Below, one piece after another: positions 8,031 through 16,603 of a stretch of DNA of 64,000 nucleotides. The notes under the pieces are model-generated. The model worked only from the letters and a program-made list of their open reading frames with translations, did no database searches and was not told the origin of the DNA. The position numbers were made by a program, and so were the translations under genes. Positions within the stretch are counted from its first letter, which is position 1; each line of letters starts with the position of its first letter. Origin of the DNA: Nocardia transvalensis NBRC 15921. GTDB taxonomy: Bacteria > Actinomycetota > Actinomycetes > Mycobacteriales > Mycobacteriaceae. Location of the stretch: the NCBI RefSeq assembly GCF_000308875.1, contig NZ_BAGL01000070.1:1-64000 (forward strand), given 5' to 3'.

Positions 8031-9352
8031 GGACCGTCTCGCTGCGCCGTCGCGTAACCCTCACCGCCGCACTCATTTCCGGGGTCGTGCTGGTGCTGAT
8101 GTCGCTGCTGATGCACGCCGCGTTCGCCGTGGTGGTCAATCGCACCGAGAGCGCGGTGCTCGTCGACCGCGCCCAGCTCGCGCGGCGGCTGGCCCAGACC
8201 GGGATGCCGCCGCCCGACCTGCTCGCCCAGGTGGATTCGAGATCGGTGCGGGCGCGCCTGGTGCTCGCCGACGGGCGCGGTTTCGGCAGTCTGTCGCCGC
8301 GGCGGGCGATCGATCCGGAGGCGAAGACCCGGCGCGTGGCCTTGACCGGACCCGGCGAACTCGACCACGCCCAGCTGACCCTGCAGGTCGACACCCCGCT
8401 GCTGGCCAAGGTGCAGGCCCGGATCGGCTGGGTGCTGTCGACCGTGACCGCGGCGGCCGTCCTGCTCATCGCGGGCGGCCTGTGGTTCGGTGTGCGGCGG
8501 GCGCTGGCGCCGCTGGACTCGATGACCCGGCTGGCGCGCGAGATCGCCCAGGGCGGACGCGGACGCCGCCTGTCGCCGTCCCGCACGGACAACGAACTGG
8601 GCCGCACCGCAAGCGCTTTCGACGAGATGCTGGACGCGCTCGAGGGCGCCGAGGCGCGGGCGCAGGCCTCCGAGCGGCGGCTGCGTGCTTTCGTCGGCGA
8701 CGCCGCCCACGAACTGCGCACGCCCGTCGCCGGAATCCGGGCGATCGCCGAGGCGGTCCTGCACCAGCCCGCCGACGCGGATCCGGAGGAGCGTCAGCGG
8801 ATGCAGGCGCTGCTCGTGCGCGAGGCGCAGCGGGCCGGCCGGCTGGTCGACGAACTGCTCGATCTGGCCCGCATCGATGCCGGGCTGCGGCTGCGGTGCG
8901 ACCGGGTGGACCTGTACGGCCTGGCCGCGACCCATCTGGAGCGTATGCGGACGGTGCACTCCGGCACCGAATTCCGGCTCACGGGCGGCCCGGCCATGGC
9001 GGTCGCGGACGCCGAGCGCATCGGCCAGGTCCTGGTGAACGTGCTCGACAACGCGTGCCGCGCGGCCGGTCCCGACGGCACGGTCACGGTGCATATCGGC
9101 AGCGCGGGCGAGGTGGCCGAGGTCCGCGTGCTCGACACCGGCCCCGGCGTGCCGCCCGCGGAGCGCGAGCGCATCTTCGACCGTCTGGTGCGCCTGGATT
9201 CGAGCCGCGATCACCGCTTCGAGGGTTCGGGGCTGGGCCTGGCGATCGCGCGCGGCATCGCCCGCGCGCACGGCGGTGACCTGGTGTGCGAGGAACCGCG
9301 GGCGGGTTCGGCCGGAGCCGAGTTCGTGCTGCGGCTCCCGGCCGCCGCCTGA
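8027..9352 (+). CDS. Two-component sensor histidine kinase
   Basis: This 441-residue membrane kinase starts at a GTG that overlaps the regulator's stop (GTGA). It has a first membrane helix at ~13-35, a short extracytoplasmic sensor of about 90 residues, and a second helix at ~128-150. A HAMP linker follows, then the phospho-accepting H228 in AAHELRTPVAG. The ATPase has its N box in NVLDNACRAAG, G1 in DTGPGVP and G2 in GSGLGLAIARG. The small periplasmic sensor has no recognisable ligand-binding family. It pairs with the response regulator immediately upstream. A terminator-like hairpin follows 13 bp after the stop. Confidence 0.88.
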   Translation: MRTVSLRRRVTLTAALISGVVLVLMSLLMHAAFAVVVNRTESAVLVDRAQLARRLAQTGMPPPDLLAQVDSRSVRARLVLADGRGFGSLSPRRAIDPEAKTRRVALTGPGELDHAQLTLQVDTPLLAKVQARIGWVLSTVTAAAVLLIAGGLWFGVRRALAPLDSMTRLAREIAQGGRGRRLSPSRTDNELGRTASAFDEMLDALEGAEARAQASERRLRAFVGDAAHELRTPVAGIRAIAEAVLHQPADADPEERQRMQALLVREAQRAGRLVDELLDLARIDAGLRLRCDRVDLYGLAATHLERMRTVHSGTEFRLTGGPAMAVADAERIGQVLVNVLDNACRAAGPDGTVTVHIGSAGEVAEVRVLDTGPGVPPAERERIFDRLVRLDSSRDHRFEGSGLGLAIARGIARAHGGDLVCEEPRAGSAGAEFVLRLPAAA

Positions 9353-9365
9353 AGATCCGCTGAAG

Positions 9366-9390
9366 AAGGGTCCCGGATTCAGGGTCCCTT
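9366..9390 (+). terminator. Hairpin after the histidine kinase gene
   Basis: AAGGGTCCC (9366-9374) pairs with GGGTCCCTT (9382-9390) except for one T-T mismatch, around a 7-nt loop. It lies 13 bp after the kinase stop and 56 bp before the next gene. There is no U-tract, which is usual for high-GC actinobacterial terminators. Confidence 0.5.
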
Positions 9391-9445
9391 CAGCCGGAGC
9401 GGGCAGATTCGGTGGGGCAGTGTCCCCGAGGATTGGAGTCAACGA

Positions 9446-9772
9446 ATGAAGCGAGCTGTTTCCGTGGTCCTGGCCGGTGCGGCCGGTCTCGCCGCGCTGG
9501 CGATCGCCGTGCCCGGTGTCGCCTCCGCCGACGGCCCGCAGTGCGGTCCCGAAGCCCGCGCCGCCGCTCGCGAGCAGGCACGGCCGCAGATCCAGGCGTT
9601 CCTCGACAGCCACCCCGACTTCAAGGCCGAGCGGGAGAAGATCAAGGGGCTGCCGAAGGAGCAGCGCAAGGCCGAGCGGCAGGCCTTCGCGCAGGCGCAC
9701 CCGCAGGAGGTCCAGGACTTCAAGGCGGCCGCCCAGCCGATCATCGACTACCGCCACGCCTGCCACAAGTAG
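9446..9772 (+). CDS. Secreted hemophore-related protein
   Basis: This 108-residue protein has a clear Sec signal (MKRAVSVVLAGAAGLAALAI, cleavage after VASA). The mature part is helical and charged, with two cysteines, one just after the signal (QCGPEA) and one in the last residues (YRHACHK). The layout fits the small mycobacterial/nocardial hemophore-related family (Rv0203-like), which binds heme outside the cell. That assignment rests on size, signal, helical FLDSHPDF-type repeats and the terminal cysteines, not on a search. It is preceded by GATTGGAG and stands alone between a terminator-like hairpin and a convergent gene. It may respond to the two-component system just upstream. Confidence 0.6.
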   Translation: MKRAVSVVLAGAAGLAALAIAVPGVASADGPQCGPEARAAAREQARPQIQAFLDSHPDFKAEREKIKGLPKEQRKAERQAFAQAHPQEVQDFKAAAQPIIDYRHACHK

Positions 9773-9804
9773 CGCGGCGCCGGGTCACCGGGGCGGTGGC
9801 GGCG

Positions 9805-9996
9805 TCACATCGAGCCGCCGCCGCACCCGCCTCCCCCGAACTCCTTGTACGCATTTCTCTCGTGGGGCCTGTTGCGCTCGTTGATGCGCCGCAGTGTGGC
9901 AAGATCGCGAACCGCCGCGGCTCTGCGTTGCTCGGCCGCCCCTTTCGATTCGGCAGGGCGGCGAAGAATCTTTCGGACAATCGCTCGAATTCCCAT
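9805..9996 (-). CDS. Small basic protein with Gly/Cys-rich tail, unknown function
   Basis: This 63-residue protein begins at ATG 9996. The first 45 residues are strongly basic and helical (IRAIVRKILRRPAESKG, then a run of R and E). The tail is KEFGGGGCGGGSM, with a single cysteine in a glycine run. An AT-rich stretch at ~10010-10040 upstream, with TAACAT and TATATC, could be its promoter. I do not recognise the family. The lone cysteine in a flexible tail could anchor a modification or a metal, which is speculation. It converges with the hemophore-like gene. Confidence 0.5.
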   Translation of the reverse strand: MGIRAIVRKILRRPAESKGAAEQRRAAAVRDLATLRRINERNRPHERNAYKEFGGGGCGGGSM

Positions 9997-10100
9997 GCCC
10001 GCCAGCCTTTCTCCCGATATATGTTAAACATTATTCCAGCGCACATACCGCAGCCGTCCCCCAATACCGGGGACAGTACGAGCCGGACAATAGATAAACG

Positions 10101-10137
10101 AAAAGGTGCCTCGCTCGAATCGAGCGAGGCACCTTTT
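10101..10137 (-). terminator. 18-bp perfect-stem terminator after malic enzyme
   Basis: The arms at 10101-10118 and 10120-10137 are perfect reverse complements (outer AAAAGGTGCC, inner CTCGA) around a single base. The minus-strand side ends in TTTT and continues CGTTTATC, giving a U-rich tail 16 bp after the malic enzyme stop. It is the strongest intrinsic terminator in the window. Confidence 0.85.
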
Positions 10138-10152
10138 CTGTGAAATTAATTG

Positions 10153-11373
10153 CTACGCAACGCCCTCCGCGCGCGCGGTCGCCGCCACTGCCTCCGCAAC
10201 GGCGGGAGCGACGCGCGGGTCGAGGGGGCTCGGGATGATCTTGTCGACGGCCAGCTCGTCGGCCACCACGGCGAAGATCGCGTTGGCCGCGGCCACCTTC
10301 ATACCCTCGGTGATCCGCCGGGCGCCCGCGTCCAGCGCGCCCTTGAACACGCCCGGGAAGGCGAGCACGTTGTTGATCTGGTTCGGGAAGTCGCTGCGGC
10401 CGGTGGCCACGACGGCGGCGTACTTGTGCGCCACCTCGGGGTGGATCTCCGGGTCCGGGTTGGACATCGCGAAGACGATGGAATCCGGCGCCATCGAGGC
10501 GATCAGGTCCTCGGCGATGGTGCCCGCCGACAGGCCCAGGAAGACGTCCGCGCCGGACAGCGCCTCGGCCGCGCCGCCGGTGACATCGCGCGGATTGGTG
10601 CGCGCCGCCAGGTCGGCCTTCACGGAGTTGAGGTCGCCGCGGTCCCGGCTCACGATGCCGCGCGAGTCGAGCACGACGATATCCGGCACTCCGGCCGCCA
10701 GCAGGATGTTGGTGCACGCCACACCGGCCGCACCGGCGCCCGAGACCACGACCTTCAGCCCCGAGATGTCGCGGCCGAGCACCTTGGCCGCGCCGTTGAG
10801 GGCGGCCAGCACCACGATGGCGGTGCCGTGCTGGTCGTCGTGCATGACCGGGCAGTCCAGCGCCTCGACGACGCGCCGCTCGATCTCGAAGCACCGAGGC
10901 GCGGAGATGTCCTCGAGGTTCACCGCGCCGAAGCTCGGGCGCAGCCGGATCAGCGTCTCCACGATCTCGTCGACGTCCTTGGTGTCGAGCACCAGCGGGA
11001 TCGAGTCCAGGCCCGCGAACTTCTTGAACAGCGCGGCCTTGCCCTCCATCACCGGCAGCGAGGCGCGCGGGCCGATATCGCCCAGGCCGAGCACCGCGGT
11101 GCCGTCGGAGACGACCGCGACCAGGCGGTCGGTCCAGGTGTAGCGCTTGGCCAGCAGCTCGTCCTTGGCGATGGCGCGGCTGACCTGCGCTACACCCGGG
11201 GTGTAGGCGATAGACAGATCGCGCTGGGTATCCAGCGGAGCGGTCAATTCCACCGAGAGCTTGCCCCCGAGATGACCCGCGAAAATCTCTTCGTGCGTAA
11301 TTGCGGAAAGGCTTGCCGCATCGTTCTCACGGCTCGCCGTGGCGGCATTCGGTGCGTCAGTCACGGGTGACAC
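10153..11373 (-). CDS. NAD(P)-dependent malic enzyme (oxidative decarboxylase of malate)
   Basis: This 406-residue cytosolic enzyme converts malate to pyruvate and CO2 with reduction of NAD(P). YTPGVAQV near residue 58 is the N-terminal malic signature, and MHDDQHGTA near residue 160 belongs to the metal/substrate site. VVVSGAGAAGVACTNIL is the Rossmann dinucleotide fold. ARTNPRD and MSNPDPEI are family motifs. Its length matches the short bacterial malic enzymes that lack a C-terminal phosphotransacetylase domain. The start is GTG 11373 with AGGAG seven bases upstream. It is monocistronic, closed by a strong terminator. Cofactor preference is not clear to me. Confidence 0.9.
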   Translation of the reverse strand: MSPVTDAPNAATASRENDAASLSAITHEEIFAGHLGGKLSVELTAPLDTQRDLSIAYTPGVAQVSRAIAKDELLAKRYTWTDRLVAVVSDGTAVLGLGDIGPRASLPVMEGKAALFKKFAGLDSIPLVLDTKDVDEIVETLIRLRPSFGAVNLEDISAPRCFEIERRVVEALDCPVMHDDQHGTAIVVLAALNGAAKVLGRDISGLKVVVSGAGAAGVACTNILLAAGVPDIVVLDSRGIVSRDRGDLNSVKADLAARTNPRDVTGGAAEALSGADVFLGLSAGTIAEDLIASMAPDSIVFAMSNPDPEIHPEVAHKYAAVVATGRSDFPNQINNVLAFPGVFKGALDAGARRITEGMKVAAANAIFAVVADELAVDKIIPSPLDPRVAPAVAEAVAATARAEGVA

Positions 11374-11909
11374 GATCTCACTCCTGCTCGGTGGTGGCTA
11401 GCCCGGCTAGCGGTTACCGCCGGGTATCGGGAATAGGGGTTTTACGGGTTACTCGCAGGGTGTGCCGAGCGCGCTCGCGGACGCCGGACGCTACCCCGCG
11501 GTAGCTATATCGCGGCAAGCCGCGCACGGCACAACGGCATTCGGTTCGCGTATCGCGGCACAGATCTGTCGAGCGAGAACCGGACGGGTGGGTCCGGGCA
11601 ATGCAATGGCGTGATCCGCGATCCGGAGCCGTTCGTCACGAATCGAGATTCACCAGCAGTCCCGGACCGGGCGGTGGCGTCGGCCGGGAATCCGCAACAT
11701 TCTGCCAGCCGGAGCGTGGCCTTGCCAAATCGCCTCACGATGCGTGCTCCCATCACCCGAGGGTAGCGACCCCGAATTACCTCGGGGTAAGCGGAAACTC
11801 GCAGCTCGGCGTGTGATCGGGGTGAGCTGTCGCACGGGGCGAGGCCGGCCCGGTGTGAGGTCGGGACTCGGGCGATGCGTGGACGTTACGCCAGTATCCA
11901 GGGTTGCGG

Positions 11910-11936
11910 GTTTCCGGCCGAAAGCGTGCCGGAAAC
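11910..11936 (-). repeat. Dispersed GTTTCCGG palindrome, copy 1 (inverted orientation)
   Basis: GTTTCCGGC (11910-11918) and GCCGGAAAC (11928-11936) are perfect arms around CGAAAGCGT, followed by AAG. It is the reverse complement of the form seen 46 bp downstream. The two copies can therefore fold either separately or with each other into one long stem. Confidence 0.8.
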
Positions 11937-11982
11937 AAGAATCTTGGCCGCCCGCCCCTTCCTCGCGCCCGGCATCCCCTCC

Positions 11983-12015
11983 CTTGTTTCCGGCGCGCTT
12001 TTGGCCGGAAACAAG
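11983..12015 (+). repeat. Dispersed GTTTCCGG palindrome, copy 2
   Basis: CTTGTTTCCGGC (11983-11994) and GCCGGAAACAAG (12004-12015) are perfect 12-bp arms around a 9-nt loop containing CTTTTG. The palindrome ends 3 bp before the minus-strand stop codon of the flavoprotein gene, so it would be the first structure transcribed after that gene. Confidence 0.85.
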
Positions 12016-12018
12016 CAA

Positions 12019-13623
12019 CTACGCCGGGGTCAAGTCCGCTCGACACGGGGCCTCACCGGGATCGCACTGCTCCGGCCGCACCCATACCGATCCGATTCCG
12101 CCCGCGCGCAGGCGGACCTGCCAGTCGTCGCCCGCGCTCGGGTGGTCGGTGCGGCGGTGCATGCCGCGGGTCTCGGTGCGGGCCAGGGCGCTGTGTTTGG
12201 TCCATCGGGCCACCGCGAGCAGCGCCGCCGCCTGCCGCGCCGGCAGCCGCTGCGGTCCGTGGCCGCCGAGATCGTAGGCGGTCACCGGCCACATGCCGTC
12301 GAGTTCGGCGATGCTGTCGCGCAGGCTCCCCGCGCTGCGCCAGTAGCTGCGCCGCAGCGGCAGCGTGTGCTCCTGCACCAGGCCGACCACCGCGCGCGGG
12401 TCGATGCCCGCGGTGGCGTTGAGGCCCGCGCCGGGCGCCGGGCGGCCCTTCGACGGCCGCCCGCGCTCGAGCGCGAAGCGCGCCGCGCCCCCGCCCGCCC
12501 ACACTCCCGACGACATCGCCCAGGCCCCGCCCTGACCGCCGAATCCGCCGACGGCACCGGTGATGGGCTCCCTCGTGGTCACGTCACCGGCGCCGAACAG
12601 GCCGGGAACTGTTGTGGCACAGTCGAATCCGGACAACTGCACCCCACCGGTCCCGCGCACGGTGCCCTCCAGGACCGCCCGCAGCGGCACCCGCGCGGGC
12701 TTGCGGTCCTGCCCGGCGAACCAGGGGGCGCGGGCCAGTTGCTTGCGCAGCGGCCCGGGGATCTCCTCCAGGGCCGCGTACACCCGGCGCCCGTCGGCGA
12801 GGGCGGCGAAGGCCTCGGCCCGCGAGCCGAGGCCCCCACCGCCCAGGGCGGCGCCGGACTCGTCGTACAGCGTCGCGAAATGCAACGCCAGATCGGGCGC
12901 GGGTACCGGATTCGGCCCCGGCGTCTCGTCGGTGACCGCGGCCAGGCGCACCCCGCCCGCCGGGGTCAGCGCGTAGGCGTTGGAGAACTCCATTCCCGAC
13001 AGCTCGCCCCCGACCTCGGCGGCCATCAGCAGGCCGTCGCCGGTGTCGACATCGCTGCCGAGGCCGCCGGACAGGAAGGCGCAGCCACCGGTCGCCAGCA
13101 CCACCGCACCGGCCCGCACGGTCCAGGAACGGAATTCGTTGCGCAATTGCACACCGCAGGCCCCGGACACCATGCCGTCGCCGTCGGCGAGCAATTGCAA
13201 TGCCGGATGATGGTCGAGAATGCGCACTCCCGCGACGATGAGACTGCGGCGCATCCGGCCCAGATATCGCGAGCCGTTCAAATACACCCGGTCGGGCCGC
13301 CCGCCCCGATCACCGGGGAAACGGTAGCCCCACCGAACCAGCTGATCGACCCGCCGGTGCGTCTCCTCCAGCACCCGGTGCATCCACTCCGGATCGCCGA
13401 GGAAACCGCCGTGCCGATAACTGCGCTGCACGGCCTCCTCGCGGGCCGCTCCCGGCGGGATATTCCACAGGGCCACAAGCCCTTTCGCGGTCGGCCCGCT
13501 GCTGCCGCAGCGCCCCTTGTCGACCACGACGACCCGTGCGCCGGCGTGCGCGGCGGCGAGGGCGGCCCAGGCGCCGGCGGGGCCACCACCCAGCACCAGC
13601 ACGTCGGCCGCAATTTCGCTCAC
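12019..13623 (-). CDS. FAD-dependent oxidoreductase of the succinate dehydrogenase/fumarate reductase flavoprotein type
   Basis: This 534-residue flavoprotein has a dinucleotide fold near its N-terminus (VLVLGGGPAGAWAALAAAHA, ending in VVVVDKG) and GAVVLATGGCAFLS in the FAD domain. A late GLFGAGDVTTREPITG near residue 350 closes the FAD site. A helical C-terminal domain follows. This is the layout of fumarate reductase, aspartate oxidase and APS reductase flavoproteins. No iron-sulfur or membrane-anchor subunit is adjacent, so the electron partner and substrate are unknown. The start is GTG 13623 (VSEIAADVL); a GTG at 13650 would add nine residues. A palindromic repeat follows directly after the TAG stop. 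Confidence 0.8.
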   Translation of the reverse strand: MSEIAADVLVLGGGPAGAWAALAAAHAGARVVVVDKGRCGSSGPTAKGLVALWNIPPGAAREEAVQRSYRHGGFLGDPEWMHRVLEETHRRVDQLVRWGYRFPGDRGGRPDRVYLNGSRYLGRMRRSLIVAGVRILDHHPALQLLADGDGMVSGACGVQLRNEFRSWTVRAGAVVLATGGCAFLSGGLGSDVDTGDGLLMAAEVGGELSGMEFSNAYALTPAGGVRLAAVTDETPGPNPVPAPDLALHFATLYDESGAALGGGGLGSRAEAFAALADGRRVYAALEEIPGPLRKQLARAPWFAGQDRKPARVPLRAVLEGTVRGTGGVQLSGFDCATTVPGLFGAGDVTTREPITGAVGGFGGQGGAWAMSSGVWAGGGAARFALERGRPSKGRPAPGAGLNATAGIDPRAVVGLVQEHTLPLRRSYWRSAGSLRDSIAELDGMWPVTAYDLGGHGPQRLPARQAAALLAVARWTKHSALARTETRGMHRRTDHPSAGDDWQVRLRAGGIGSVWVRPEQCDPGEAPCRADLTPA

Positions 13624-13674
13624 AAGGAAAAATGTTCGGCCACAATTCACCCCACCGCAACCGTTACACGTACC

Positions 13675-13941
13675 TCAATTCCACCACTGCGTAACCAATA
13701 GATAACCTGCCGCCACAAAAACGACCAGCGATCCGGAAACCGAGGCCAAACCTCGACGACGGTCGGCGAAAATCTGGGCCGCGAGGGCCACGACCGTCAG
13801 CCCGATGTGCCAGGCCAGCATCTCCGCGCCCGGCCCCGGAAAACCCCGACGATCCCCGACGAACGCGGCCCCGACCAGCACCAGAGTGAGCGCGACCAGC
13901 CCACCGGCAACGATCCCGCTCACCGCACGCAGCGGTTTCAT
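13675..13941 (-). CDS. Small three-helix membrane protein, unknown function
   Basis: This 88-residue hydrophobic protein has three predicted helices (VSGIVAGGLVALTLVLVGAA, AWHIGLTVVALAAQIFA and SVSGSLVVFVAAGYLLV) with short basic loops (DRRG, DRRRG). The ATG at 13941 has GGAG seven bases upstream. It lies 34 bp after the PHP-domain gene on the same strand and so is probably the second gene of that transcript. I do not recognise a named family. It resembles the many small actinobacterial membrane proteins of unknown role. Confidence 0.75.
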   Translation of the reverse strand: MKPLRAVSGIVAGGLVALTLVLVGAAFVGDRRGFPGPGAEMLAWHIGLTVVALAAQIFADRRRGLASVSGSLVVFVAAGYLLVTQWWN

Positions 13942-13975
13942 ACCCCTACTCCGCGGTACTCCCCTTGCCGCCCGC

Positions 13976-14830
13976 TCACGGGGCGATCACCGGTACGCCG
14001 GTCGCCTTGGCCGCCAGCGCCTCGAATTGGTCCGGGGCCGTGGTGAATTCGCCGAGGCTGATGGTCTTGTTGGCGCCGTGGTAATCCGAGGAGCCGGTGA
14101 CGATCAGCTCCAGTTCGGCCGCGAGCCCGGCCAGCAGGGCACGGTCGGCGTCGCTGTGGTCGGGGTGGTCGACCTCCAGCCCGCCGAGACCGAGGGCGGC
14201 CAGCTCGCGGATGTCGTCGACGGCGAGCAGCCGCCCGCGCTTGCGGGCCCGGGCGTGCGCCACCACGGTGACTCCGCCCGCGGCGGTGACCATCTCCACC
14301 GCGCGGCGCAGCGGGGTGTCGGCCTTCTCCACGTAGTAGCGCCCGCGCGGCGCCAGCAGATCCACGAAGGCCGCGTCGACCGTCGGCACCACGCCGGCCG
14401 CTACCAGGGCGCGCGCCAGGTGCGGGCGACCGGCGGAGGGGCCCGCGGAGGCAAGCACCTGATCCGGGTCGACCGGTAGGCCGTCGGCGGCCATCTTCTC
14501 GGCCATCGTGCGGACCCGCTCCACGCGCTCGGCCCGCAGCCGCTCGCGCTCCCGGGCGAATGCCCGGTCGGCCGGGTCGAACAGATACGCCAGCAGATGC
14601 ACGGGCACCGGCCAGCCGTCCTCGCCCATCCCGACGCACGACATCTCCATGCCCCGCACCAGCGTCATGCCGGCCGGCAGGGCGTCGGCGGCGTCGGCCC
14701 AGCCGGAGGTGGTGTCGTGATCGGTGATCGCCACGACGTCGAGCCCGGCCGCGGCCGCGTTGCGGACCAGTTCGGCCGGGGTATCGGTGCCGTCGGAGGC
14801 GGTGGAATGGGTATGCAGGTCGATGCGCAC
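13976..14830 (-). CDS. PHP-domain phosphoesterase (TrpH/RNase AM-like)
   Basis: This 284-residue PHP-fold metalloenzyme has the metal-binding motifs in order: IDLHTHSTASDGTD at the N-terminus, AITDHDTTSG near residue 35, a central VVAHARARKRG, and SSDYHGANK near the C-terminus. Enzymes of this type degrade short RNA or 3',5'-bisphosphonucleotides from the 5' end. The exact substrate here is inferred from the family. I chose the GTG at 14830 because family members begin MRIDLHTHS; a TTG at 14848 would add six residues. It diverges from corA, with under 100 bp between the two starts. Confidence 0.82.
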   Translation of the reverse strand: MRIDLHTHSTASDGTDTPAELVRNAAAAGLDVVAITDHDTTSGWADAADALPAGMTLVRGMEMSCVGMGEDGWPVPVHLLAYLFDPADRAFARERERLRAERVERVRTMAEKMAADGLPVDPDQVLASAGPSAGRPHLARALVAAGVVPTVDAAFVDLLAPRGRYYVEKADTPLRRAVEMVTAAGGVTVVAHARARKRGRLLAVDDIRELAALGLGGLEVDHPDHSDADRALLAGLAAELELIVTGSSDYHGANKTISLGEFTTAPDQFEALAAKATGVPVIAP

Positions 14831-14913
14831 CCTGTCTATAGTGCCCAACGGCCGTGCGGCGACGGCGATCAGCGTGCTGCCCGCGACCCGCGCGCAACCG
14901 CGGACCGGCCGAC

Positions 14914-14919
14914 TAGCAT
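14914..14919 (+). promoter_or_regulatory. -10 hexamer TAGCAT for a leaderless corA transcript
   Basis: TAGCAT ends 7 nt before the corA ATG (14927) and no Shine-Dalgarno is present. Transcription would begin at or next to the start codon. Confidence 0.6.
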
Positions 14920-14926
14920 CCAGACA

Positions 14927-16003
14927 ATGCCGCAGATTCCGCAGCTACCGTCGTTTCGCGGACGTGGGAAGTCCGCCCACTCGCCGTACCGGATTCCCGT
15001 TCCGACCGCGCGAGCGATCGTCGACTGCGCGGTCTACGTGGACGGGCACCGGCTGCCCGGCCGCTACACCCACGCCGAGGCCCTCGCCGAGGTGCGCGAG
15101 CGCGACTCCGGTTTCGTCTGGGTCGGGCTGCACGCTCCGGACGAGGCCCAGATGGCCGATGTGGCGCAGACGTTCGGACTGCACGCACTCGCGGCGGAGG
15201 ACGCCGTCCACGCCCGGCAGCGGCCCAAACTGGAACGCTACGACGACGTGCTGTTCCTGGTGCTGCGAACGGTGAAGTATGTGGAGCACGATCTGCACGC
15301 GGTCAGCGAGATCGTCGAGACCGGCGAGATCATGGTGTTCATGGGCCGGGATTTCGTCATCACCGTGCGCCACGGCGAGCACACCGGACTGCACGGCGTC
15401 CGGCACGAGCTCGAGGGCAATCCGGAACGGCTGGCGCTCGGCCCCGGCGCGGTGCTGCACGCGATCGCCGACCACGTCGTGGACTCCTACGTCTATGTCA
15501 CCCAGGAGATCGAGGACGATGTGGAGGAGATGGAGGAGGAGGTCTTCACCCCGCGCAGTCGTCTCACCACCGAGGCCGTCTACCAGCTCAAGCGCGAGGT
15601 GGTGGAGCTGCGGCGCGCGGTCAACCCGCTCTCGCTCCCCCTGCAACTGCTCTCGCGCAGCACCGATATCCCGGTGCCGAAGGAGATTCGCCGCTATCTG
15701 CGCGACGTCGCCGACCACCACACCGCCGTGGCCGAGCGCATCAGCGACTTCGACGATCTGCTCAGCGCGCTGATCAACGCCGTGCTGGCGAAGGTGAGCG
15801 TCCAGCAGAACACCGATATGCGCAAGATCTCCGCCTGGGTGGCCATCGCCGCCGTACCGACCATGACCGCCGGCATCTACGGCATGAACTTCGATTTCAT
15901 GCCGGAACTGCACTGGAAATACGGCTACGGGATGGTCTGGATCGTCATCCTCGTCGTCTGCGGCGGTCTCCTGTACACCCTCCGCCGCAACCACTGGCTG
16001 TAG
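14927..16003 (+). CDS. corA: CorA-family magnesium/cobalt transporter
   Basis: This 358-residue protein has a long acidic cytoplasmic N-domain and a long helix rich in E and D (EIEDDVEEMEEEV). Two C-terminal membrane helices follow. The first ends in the selectivity motif YGMNFDFMPEL, and the second (YGMVWIVILVVCGGLLY) ends in basic LRRNHWL. The GMN motif is diagnostic for the CorA channel, which assembles as a pentamer and moves Mg2+. It corresponds in place and kind to M. tuberculosis Rv1239c. It begins 7 nt after a -10 hexamer and converges with the SUFU-domain gene 27 bp downstream. Confidence 0.93.
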   Translation: MPQIPQLPSFRGRGKSAHSPYRIPVPTARAIVDCAVYVDGHRLPGRYTHAEALAEVRERDSGFVWVGLHAPDEAQMADVAQTFGLHALAAEDAVHARQRPKLERYDDVLFLVLRTVKYVEHDLHAVSEIVETGEIMVFMGRDFVITVRHGEHTGLHGVRHELEGNPERLALGPGAVLHAIADHVVDSYVYVTQEIEDDVEEMEEEVFTPRSRLTTEAVYQLKREVVELRRAVNPLSLPLQLLSRSTDIPVPKEIRRYLRDVADHHTAVAERISDFDDLLSALINAVLAKVSVQQNTDMRKISAWVAIAAVPTMTAGIYGMNFDFMPELHWKYGYGMVWIVILVVCGGLLYTLRRNHWL

Positions 16004-16029
16004 GTTTCCGCTGCACGGAAGGTGTTGCG

Positions 16030-16599
16030 CTACAGGTTCGCTGCCCCACGCCCCGGATCATGCACATCGATCCCGGCCTCGCCCCACGCCTCCCGCAAGG
16101 CATCCGCGCCACGCACCCGCACCCACGCGGCCTCGGTGGCGGTGATCGGCGTCACGGACAGGAACCGCACGGGCTCAGCGGGTTCCGGCAGCGGGACCTC
16201 CGGCAACTCCGCGGCCCCCAGCAGGGCGGCGGTGAAGGGCGCGTTGTGCCACAGCGGTTCTCCGAGATCCAGCAGCGCATCCGCTTGCAGCACAACGCCT
16301 TCCACTGCGGGTGAGGCGACGAGTATGCCGAGGCCCTTGGCGAGCCCGGCGTGGGCGCCGCCGCGCAGCGTCAGCACCAGTTCCGCGCGCGGGCCCCGCT
16401 CCGGATCGGCCAGGGCGGCCGTGGGATCGGTCATGGGATGGCGCGCGCCGCCCAGCGTCACGTAGTGCACGAGATCCCCGTCCGGGATGCGCAGGATCTC
16501 GATCGGTTCCAGGCCCAGGAACGTCACCGACGCCGAATCGGCCGAGGACACACCGAAATGCCCGAGCGCCGCGGCCCGGACCTCGTCGACCACATCCAT
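16030..16599 (-). CDS. Suppressor-of-fused (SUFU) domain protein
   Basis: This 189-residue soluble protein matches the bacterial SUFU-like fold in several features: VTFLGLEPIEILRIPDGDLVHYVTLGGARHPM, an acidic ERGPRAELVLTLRGG strand, a GLGILVASPAVEGVVLQ core, and a C-terminal PVRFLSVTPITATEAAWVR. Bacterial members are widespread and mostly uncharacterised; some act as immunity-type proteins. The ATG at 16599 lies 4 bp after the stop of the stress-protein gene on the same strand, so the two should be co-transcribed. Confidence 0.72.
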   Translation of the reverse strand: MDVVDEVRAAALGHFGVSSADSASVTFLGLEPIEILRIPDGDLVHYVTLGGARHPMTDPTAALADPERGPRAELVLTLRGGAHAGLAKGLGILVASPAVEGVVLQADALLDLGEPLWHNAPFTAALLGAAELPEVPLPEPAEPVRFLSVTPITATEAAWVRVRGADALREAWGEAGIDVHDPGRGAANL

Positions 16600-16603
16600 C
16601 CGC

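Larger units (their letters stand above)
11374..12018. other. 645-bp spacer without a convincing gene
   Basis: Between the malic enzyme start and the flavoprotein stop I find only structure. There are two short inverted repeats (GCTACC/GGTAGC near 11490-11505, and CGCGGC-AA-GCCGCG just after it) and two copies of the dispersed GTTTCCGG palindrome at 11910 and 11983. An 83-codon minus-strand frame at 11505-11756 has no ribosome site or recognisable content and is not called. Confidence 0.5.

Noticed and set aside
11505..11756. 83-codon minus-strand open frame upstream of malic enzyme
   Set aside because: It has no ribosome site, no -10/leaderless signal and an arginine-rich composition typical of shadow frames in GC-rich DNA.
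16005..16029. TTCCG-CTGCA-CGGAA hairpin between corA and the SUFU gene as a terminator
   Set aside because: The five-base stem is too weak to call.
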